From contig CAKQIZ010000067.1 of NCBI GenBank assembly GCA_934247125.1, positions 1 through 10,341 on the forward strand: a stretch of 10,341 nucleotides of DNA, in the 5' to 3' direction. This stretch comes from an uncultured Clostridia bacterium (lineage in GTDB: Bacteria; Bacillota; Clostridia; Peptostreptococcales; Anaerovoracaceae). Made by a program: the position numbers and the translations under genes. A model generated the notes under the pieces. That model saw only the letters and a list, made by a program, of their open reading frames with translations. It had not been told where the DNA came from and ran no database searches. Of the stretch, positions 6,554 through 10,341 are shown in pieces; positions within the stretch are counted from its first letter, which is position 1; the number at the start of each line of letters is the position of its first letter.

Positions 6554-7861
6554 CTAGAACTGATCCAGATATTCCTCATCAAGATACTCGAGTTCGAAAT
6601 CCTTTATCTTGATAGTATCGCCGTCCTCGATGCCGAGTTCTTTCATCCTGTCGAGTGCGCCGCTCTTTTCTATATACCTGTAAAGATATCTTACCGATCC
6701 TGAATCCGTAAAGTTCGTGGAATTGAAGATCTTTTCCAGCTGTTTTCCGCTCAGTATATAGTTCCTGCCGTCAAATTCGACTGAAACCGTCCTGTAGTCA
6801 GGATCGTATTCGTCAGCCTCAAAGTCAAACATCTCATATCCGTCATCTTCCTGTGGCTCTTCCAGAAGCTTCTGCAGTTTCTCCGCCGCTTCTGCCAGGA
6901 CTTCCTTTACTCCGATGTTTATCGGCGCCGACATCGGGAATACCTTGTATCCCTTTGCCTCGACATATTCTTTGAATTCAAGGTATTTAGGATCGTCTTC
7001 ACTGATGAGATCTATCTTGTTGGCTGCCACGATCTGCGGTTTTTTCATCAGTCCGGGACTATACTGCTCGAGCTCTCTGTTGATCTTGTCAAAATCCTCT
7101 ATCGGATCACGTCCTTCACTTCCTGAAACATCCACGACATGGATGAGGACTTTCGTTCTCTCTATATGTTTCAGGAATTTATGTCCTAGTCCCGCACCCT
7201 GATGCGCGCCTTCGATTATCCCCGCTATGTCTGCCATCACGAAACTCGTGTCATATATCTGCACGACACCAAGGTTCGGAGCTATCGTCGTGAAGTGATA
7301 ATTCGCTATCTTAGGCTTTGCGCTCGTGGAAACAGACAGCAGCGTCGATTTTCCTACATTAGGGAAGCCTACCAGCCCTACATCTGCTATCAGCTTCATT
7401 TCCAGGATTATCTCGCGTTCCTTTGCAAATCCGCCGGCTTCCGCAAAGTTCGGCGCCTGTCTCGTGGACGTCGTGTACTTCACGTTGCCCTTGCCTCCTT
7501 TTCCGCCTCTGGCAGCGATAAAAGACTGGCCGTTTTCTGTCAGGTCCTGCATCACGAGGCCTGAAGCTTCGTCAATGACAACTGTACCGACCGGAACTTT
7601 TATCACGAGGTCCTGACCGTTCTTGCCATACCTCTTTTTCTTCATTCCATTCTGGCCGTTCTCCGCCTCATATTTTCTTTTGTATCGAAAATCCATCAGA
7701 GTTCTGAGATTTTCATCCGCCTGGAAAATAACGTCTCCGCCTTTTCCTCCGTCTCCGCCGTCAGGTCCGCCTTCCGGCACGAATGGCTCTCTTCTGAAAG
7801 AAACAGCACCATCTCCGCCTTTTCCTGACTTTATAAAAATTCTGGCTCTGTCTACAAACAT
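6554..7861 (-). CDS. obgE: Obg/CgtA GTPase (ribosome assembly and stress)
   Basis: This encodes 435 residues with all three Obg domains. The glycine-rich Obg fold (1-158) includes FVDRARIFIKSGKGGDGAVS and GGPDGGDGGKGGDV. The G domain (about 159-335) has G1 GFPNVGKS (165-172), switch I TTI (191-193), G3 DIAG (211-214), G4 NKID (281-284) and G5 SAP (311-313). The Firmicute/actinobacterial-type C-terminal OCT domain (about 352-425) is followed by an acidic tail. The family binds GTP, associates with the large ribosomal subunit during its assembly, and is linked to the stringent and general stress responses and, in Bacillus, sporulation. The ATG at 7861 has AAAGGAGG 4 nt upstream. It lies downstream of rplU and rpmA, but a terminator-like hairpin intervenes. 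Confidence 0.97.
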   Translation of the reverse strand: MFVDRARIFIKSGKGGDGAVSFRREPFVPEGGPDGGDGGKGGDVIFQADENLRTLMDFRYKRKYEAENGQNGMKKKRYGKNGQDLVIKVPVGTVVIDEASGLVMQDLTENGQSFIAARGGKGGKGNVKYTTSTRQAPNFAEAGGFAKEREIILEMKLIADVGLVGFPNVGKSTLLSVSTSAKPKIANYHFTTIAPNLGVVQIYDTSFVMADIAGIIEGAHQGAGLGHKFLKHIERTKVLIHVVDVSGSEGRDPIEDFDKINRELEQYSPGLMKKPQIVAANKIDLISEDDPKYLEFKEYVEAKGYKVFPMSAPINIGVKEVLAEAAEKLQKLLEEPQEDDGYEMFDFEADEYDPDYRTVSVEFDGRNYILSGKQLEKIFNSTNFTDSGSVRYLYRYIEKSGALDRMKELGIEDGDTIKIKDFELEYLDEEYLDQF

Positions 7862-7876
7862 GGAACCTCCTTTATC

Positions 7877-7907
7877 AAAAAAGTAAAGCCCCTATAAAAT
7901 AGGGGCT
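7877..7907 (-). terminator. Intrinsic terminator or attenuator between rpmA and obgE
   Basis: On the - strand a perfect 9-bp GC-rich stem (7907-7899 with 7895-7887, loop of 3 nt) is followed by TTAC and then TTTTTT (7882-7877). It starts about 15 nt after the rpmA stop. Only about 15 nt separate the T-run from the obgE start, so no promoter fits between. obgE probably depends on partial read-through. Confidence 0.75.
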
Positions 7908-7922
7908 CTCAAAACAATCTGT

Positions 7923-8183
7923 TTATGCTTCTTTTGGATATACGCTTACTTGCTTTCTGGTTTTGCCACATCTTTCAAACTTGACAGCTCCGTCAATCAT
8001 TGCAAATAATGTATCGTCTCCGCCTTTTCCTACATTGTTGCCAGGGTGGAACTTAGTTCCTCTCTGTCTAACTAAAATGCTTCCGGCACTTACAAACTGA
8101 CCGTCGCCTGTCTTAACGCCTAAACGTTTCGACTCACTATCACGACCGTTCTTCGAGCTACCTACACCTTTCTTACTTGCCAT
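7923..8183 (-). CDS. rpmA: 50S ribosomal protein L27 without N-terminal extension
   Basis: This encodes 86 residues of bL27. It opens [20 protein letters not shown] and contains [20 protein letters not shown] and [17 protein letters not shown], all family hallmarks. The N-terminal arm of L27 reaches the peptidyl-transferase centre. Most Firmicutes make L27 with an extension of about nine residues that the protease Prp removes. Here the Met-Ala start coincides with the mature end, an in-frame TAG lies seven codons upstream of the ATG, and no start codon lies between, so no extension can be made. GAGGAGG lies 9 nt upstream of the ATG. The 59-nt gap to rplU has no room for ysxB (prp). Confidence 0.97.
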   Translation of the reverse strand: MASKKGVGSSKNGRDSESKRLGVKTGDGQFVSAGSILVRQRGTKFHPGNNVGKGGDDTLFAMIDGAVKFERCGKTRKQVSVYPKEA

Positions 8184-8242
8184 CGACCAGACACCTCCTC
8201 GCTATATCAATATCAGTTAAATTCTTAAATACTCTGCTTTTA

Positions 8243-8734
8243 CTATTTTAATGCAGCTTCGATAGTTTCGATCATTACCGCATTAGTAGCTTTTTCATCG
8301 ATTTCGATGTTGTTTTCCTTAGCAAATTCTATAAGTTCTGCTTTTCTCATAGATTTTAAGGACGGCTTCTTAGCAGCTTTTGTTTCTTCTGCAGCTTCAG
8401 GTTTTGCAGCCACTGTAGTGTCACCATCGATCGAAGTGATCTCTACGAGTGTATACGGCTGTCTGTGACCCTGCTTCTTTCTGTAGTCTTTCTTTGCCTT
8501 GTACTTGAAGATGATCACCTTCTTGCCTTTGCCTGTTTCGATAGCTTTTCCCTCTACTACAGAACCTTCGACATAAGGAGCACCTACTTTTACATCAGCA
8601 CCTTCACCTACTACCAGCACCTTGTCAAATACTACCTTTGATCCGTCTTCTACATTGCTGAGCTTTTCAACAGCGATCTGGTCACCGTTCTTGACTCTGT
8701 ACTGCTTTCCGCCTGTTTCGATAATTGCGTACAT
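8243..8734 (-). CDS. rplU: 50S ribosomal protein L21 with C-terminal extension
   Basis: This encodes 163 residues, against about 100-105 for ordinary bL21. Residues 1-103 are a complete L21: [18 protein letters not shown], the central beta region, and [19 protein letters not shown] for 23S rRNA binding. Residues 104-125 are an Ala/Glu/Lys/Pro linker. Residues 126-162 form a predicted helix-extension-helix unit with [19 protein letters not shown] and, after it, [10 protein letters not shown]. Its spacing resembles Rho N-terminal, SAP or HeH modules that often bind nucleic acid; this is pattern recognition, not a search result. The reading frame is continuous, so the extension is not a frameshift artefact. 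It is first in the cluster, with rpmA 59 nt downstream and a leader-like 5' UTR. Confidence 0.95.
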   Translation of the reverse strand: MYAIIETGGKQYRVKNGDQIAVEKLSNVEDGSKVVFDKVLVVGEGADVKVGAPYVEGSVVEGKAIETGKGKKVIIFKYKAKKDYRKKQGHRQPYTLVEITSIDGDTTVAAKPEAAEETKAAKKPSLKSMRKAELIEFAKENNIEIDEKATNAVMIETIEAALK

Positions 8735-8829
8735 TATAATTCTTACCTCCTCTATCCAGTCTCGCCTAACCAGGTAGCAGTTTTGGTTTGGATATCAAAC
8801 TGCATTTCAAAAAACCCTCTTCGAGCGGC
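8735..8829 (-). promoter_or_regulatory. Candidate L21 leader (autoregulatory 5' UTR)
   Basis: The roughly 100-nt leader of rplU holds, in transcript order: a small CUC-GAA-GAG hairpin followed by six U (about 8829-8809), a 7-bp stem GCAGUUU/AAACUGC (8803-8797 with 8783-8777) with an alternative inner pairing, then GGUUAGGCGAGACUGG (8770-8755) just before the GAGGAGG. UAUCC (8794-8790) can pair with GGAUA (8757-8753) beside the Shine-Dalgarno sequence, allowing competing folds. Firmicutes have a described L21-leader family at this spot; the match is from memory of its type and position, not a covariance-model hit. Confidence 0.6.
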
Positions 8830-8846
8830 TTACATTCATATATATT

Positions 8847-8875
8847 ACTATATTTCAGATTAAATGTAAAGTAAA
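8847..8875 (-). promoter_or_regulatory. Promoter for rplU-rpmA
   Basis: On the - strand TTTACT (8875-8870, 4 of 6 matches) lies 17 bp upstream of TATAGT (8852-8847, 5 of 6). Transcription would begin near 8840, giving a leader of about 105 nt. An overlapping alternative, TTTACA with TAATAT, is slightly offset. The stretch 8876-8977 up to the recA stop holds only weak hairpins and no clear recA terminator. Confidence 0.55.
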
Positions 8876-8977
8876 TTCACTGTATTTTACGTATCTTTTT
8901 ATTCCCGATTTTTATTCGGTCTGCTGCTGCATTTCAAGTGAGTTTCAACTTGCCTGCACAGCTATGCGGAACTTGCA

Positions 8978-10102
8978 TTATTCGATGATCACTCCATCCT
9001 CATCGATGAAGAATTCATCTTCTAATACATCCGGTATATCCTGTGCCGGTTCTTCGTCTTTTTTATCCTTGTCGGCCTTGAGCGTATCGAGCAGCAGTCC
9101 TTCGACCTGATCGAGCACATCAGGATTCCCTTCGAGATATTTCTTGACATTCTCTCTGCCCTGTCCGATCCTGTTACCGTCAAAGCTGTACCACGATCCT
9201 GCTTTCTCTATGATCTTAGCATCTACCGCACAGTCAAGCACATCGCCTGATTTCGAGATACCCTTGCCGTACATTATATCGAATTCTGCCTGCTTGAACG
9301 GAGGTGCCACCTTGTTCTTGACGATCTTCGCTTTCGTCCTGCTTCCCAGTATCTGATCGCCCGACTTGATGCTCTCGACCTTTCTCACATCTATACGCAT
9401 CGATGAAAAGAATTTGAGGGCACGTCCGCCTGTAGTCGTTTCAGGATTGCCGAACATAACTCCGATCTTTTCTCTGAGCTGGTTTATGAATATTATAGTA
9501 GTATTCGTCTTGTTGATGACTCCCGCAAGCTTTCTGAGAGCCTGTGACATCAGACGGGCCTGCAGGCCCACTGTCGCATCTCCCATCGCACCGTCTATCT
9601 CGTGCTTTGGAACGAGAGCAGCTACCGAATCGACTACCACGATCTCTACAGCACCGCTCCTTACGAGCATCTCCGCGATCTCAAGAGCCTGTTCACCGTA
9701 ATCGGGTTGTGAAACGAGAAGTTCATCCACATCGACTCCGAGATTTTTCGCATATTCCGGATCCAGGGCATGCTCTGCATCGATGAATGCCGCTCTCCCC
9801 CCCTGCTTCTGGGCTTCTGCGATTATATGTAAGGTGAGAGTAGTCTTACCTGATGATTCCGGTCCGAATACCTCTATGATCCTGCCCTTTGGAACTCCTC
9901 CGATACCTGTAGCAAGGTCAAGGCTCATCGAGCCTGTCGATATAGCTTCTATATTCATTCTGGCGCTGTCATCGCCGAGTTTCATAACAGCACCCTTTCC
10001 AAACTGTTTCTGTATCTGAGCCAGGGCTTCATTGAGTGCTTTGTCTCTCTCCTCTTTGCTGGCCGTCTTCATATTTTTAGTTTCATTGTTTTTAGCTACC
10101 AT
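8978..10102 (-). CDS. recA: Recombinase RecA
   Basis: This encodes 374 residues, within the normal range. Landmarks: the N-terminal oligomerisation helix ([19 protein letters not shown], about 22-40), Walker A GPESSGKT (80-87), the catalytic Glu110 in IDAEHALDP, Walker B IVVVDS (154-159), loop L1 around [12 protein letters not shown] (168-179), loop L2 around [10 protein letters not shown] (217-226), the C-terminal domain, and an acidic tail (about 344-374). RecA forms filaments on single-stranded DNA, drives strand exchange and stimulates LexA self-cleavage. The start at 10102 is chosen because GGAGGAG lies 5 nt upstream. A longer in-frame ATG at 10141 lies inside the -10 box and would read through the LexA operator, so it is rejected. 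SOS control is expected from the operator over the transcription start. Confidence 0.98.
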   Translation of the reverse strand: MVAKNNETKNMKTASKEERDKALNEALAQIQKQFGKGAVMKLGDDSARMNIEAISTGSMSLDLATGIGGVPKGRIIEVFGPESSGKTTLTLHIIAEAQKQGGRAAFIDAEHALDPEYAKNLGVDVDELLVSQPDYGEQALEIAEMLVRSGAVEIVVVDSVAALVPKHEIDGAMGDATVGLQARLMSQALRKLAGVINKTNTTIIFINQLREKIGVMFGNPETTTGGRALKFFSSMRIDVRKVESIKSGDQILGSRTKAKIVKNKVAPPFKQAEFDIMYGKGISKSGDVLDCAVDAKIIEKAGSWYSFDGNRIGQGRENVKKYLEGNPDVLDQVEGLLLDTLKADKDKKDEEPAQDIPDVLEDEFFIDEDGVIIE

Positions 10103-10118
10103 CCGATCTCCTCCAATC

Positions 10119-10134
10119 AAGAACATCTGTTCTT
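10119..10134. promoter_or_regulatory. LexA/DinR operator (SOS box) of recA
   Basis: The perfect palindrome AAGAACATCTGTTCTT contains the Gram-positive SOS consensus GAAC-N4-GTTC (10121-10132). It covers the predicted transcription start of the proximal recA promoter, so bound LexA would block initiation until DNA damage. Confidence 0.88.
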
Positions 10135-10139
10135 CAATC

Positions 10140-10168
10140 ATGATACCCTACTTTTGCTCCAAGGTCAA
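10140..10168 (-). promoter_or_regulatory. Proximal recA promoter
   Basis: TTGACC (10168-10163) and TATCAT (10145-10140), each 5 of 6 matches to the sigma-A consensus, are separated by exactly 17 bp. The start is expected near 10133, within the LexA palindrome. Confidence 0.85.
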
Positions 10169-10244
10169 GATAATTTTTCCGATGTTAAAATCCGCAGCAA
10201 TGAACTTTTTATCATCCTGCCTCACAGCTTCAACGCATGGAATA

Positions 10245-10273
10245 ATTTTACATTAAACATCGCGTTTTGTCAA
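10245..10273 (-). promoter_or_regulatory. Distal promoter pointing at recA
   Basis: A perfect TTGACA (10273-10268) is followed at 17 bp by TAAAAT (10250-10245). The start near 10238 gives a leader of about 135 nt before recA that passes through the proximal promoter and the LexA box. The leader holds short reading frames of 25 codons (10148-10225, GTG start) and 16 codons (10165-10215, ATG start), both without convincing ribosome binding sites. Confidence 0.6.
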
Positions 10274-10297
10274 TATTTTACAATACATTGAATGTGA

Positions 10298-10341
10298 TCA
10301 AATATTCCTGTTTATCATATCGAGCATGCTGAGCAGTGTAT
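10298..10341 (-). CDS. Possible C-terminal end of an upstream gene (edge)
   Basis: On the - strand the last 44 nt read as TLLSMLDMINRNI followed by TGA (10300-10298), ending 25 nt before the distal recA promoter. In many Clostridia the gene before recA is cinA, whose C-terminus is a similar amphipathic helix, but 14 codons cannot identify it. Other frames are also partly open, so this is a guess from position. Confidence 0.25.
   Translation of the reverse strand, partial: TLLSMLDMINRNI

Noticed and set aside
8881-8977. Possible recA terminator
   Set aside because: Only stems of 4-5 bp (for example CAAGT/ACTTG and CCGA/TCGG) without a clean T-run on the - strand.
10103-10141. RecA start at ATG 10141
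   Set aside because: This ATG is inside the -10 box and the extra codons are the LexA operator and the ribosome binding site.

Overview
The window looks like chromosomal DNA from an anaerobic Gram-positive bacterium of the class Clostridia. The reasons are strong AGGAGG-type ribosome binding sites on almost every gene, a GAAC-N4-GTTC LexA/DinR operator at recA, the Firmicute-style rplU-rpmA-obgE cluster with an L21-leader-like 5' UTR, a paired radical SAM / radical SAM-linked gene set, and a degenerate LytM protein resembling sporulation factors. The sequence does not settle genus or family. No transposase, tRNA, rRNA, CRISPR array or phage module was seen.

Layout. Positions 1-1841 are on the + strand: the 3' end of a collagen-like, membrane-anchored surface protein, then a promoter and a two-gene unit of purine-nucleoside phosphorylase (deoD) and a short DtxR/MntR-family metalloregulator with a TTG start. 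This unit ends in a strong terminator. Everything from 1941 to 10341 is on the - strand. In transcription order, right to left: a possible gene tail at the window edge, recA (two promoters and a LexA box), rplU, rpmA, obgE, a catalytically dead LytM/M23-like membrane protein, an HD-domain phosphohydrolase, a B12-type radical SAM protein, its radical SAM-linked partner, and comEA.

Transcription units inferred from sequence: recA alone; rplU-rpmA from a promoter with a structured leader; an internal terminator between rpmA and obgE; a second strong terminator after obgE; HD-rSAM-rSAM-linked as a tight three-gene unit (4-nt gap, then 8-nt overlap) with its own promoter and a 5' UTR hairpin; comEA with its own consensus promoter.

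Most genes are core housekeeping genes. The main oddities lie in the ribosomal-protein cluster. L21 carries a roughly 60-residue C-terminal extension ending in a small Rho-N/SAP/HeH-like helical module. L27 lacks the cleavable N-terminal extension typical of Firmicutes, and the gene for its protease Prp (ysxB) is absent from its usual place. Other points of interest are the hybrid metal-ligand set of the DtxR-like regulator, the dead LytM domain, the internal terminator that leaves no room for an obgE promoter, and the absence of an RNase G gene beside the radical SAM pair.
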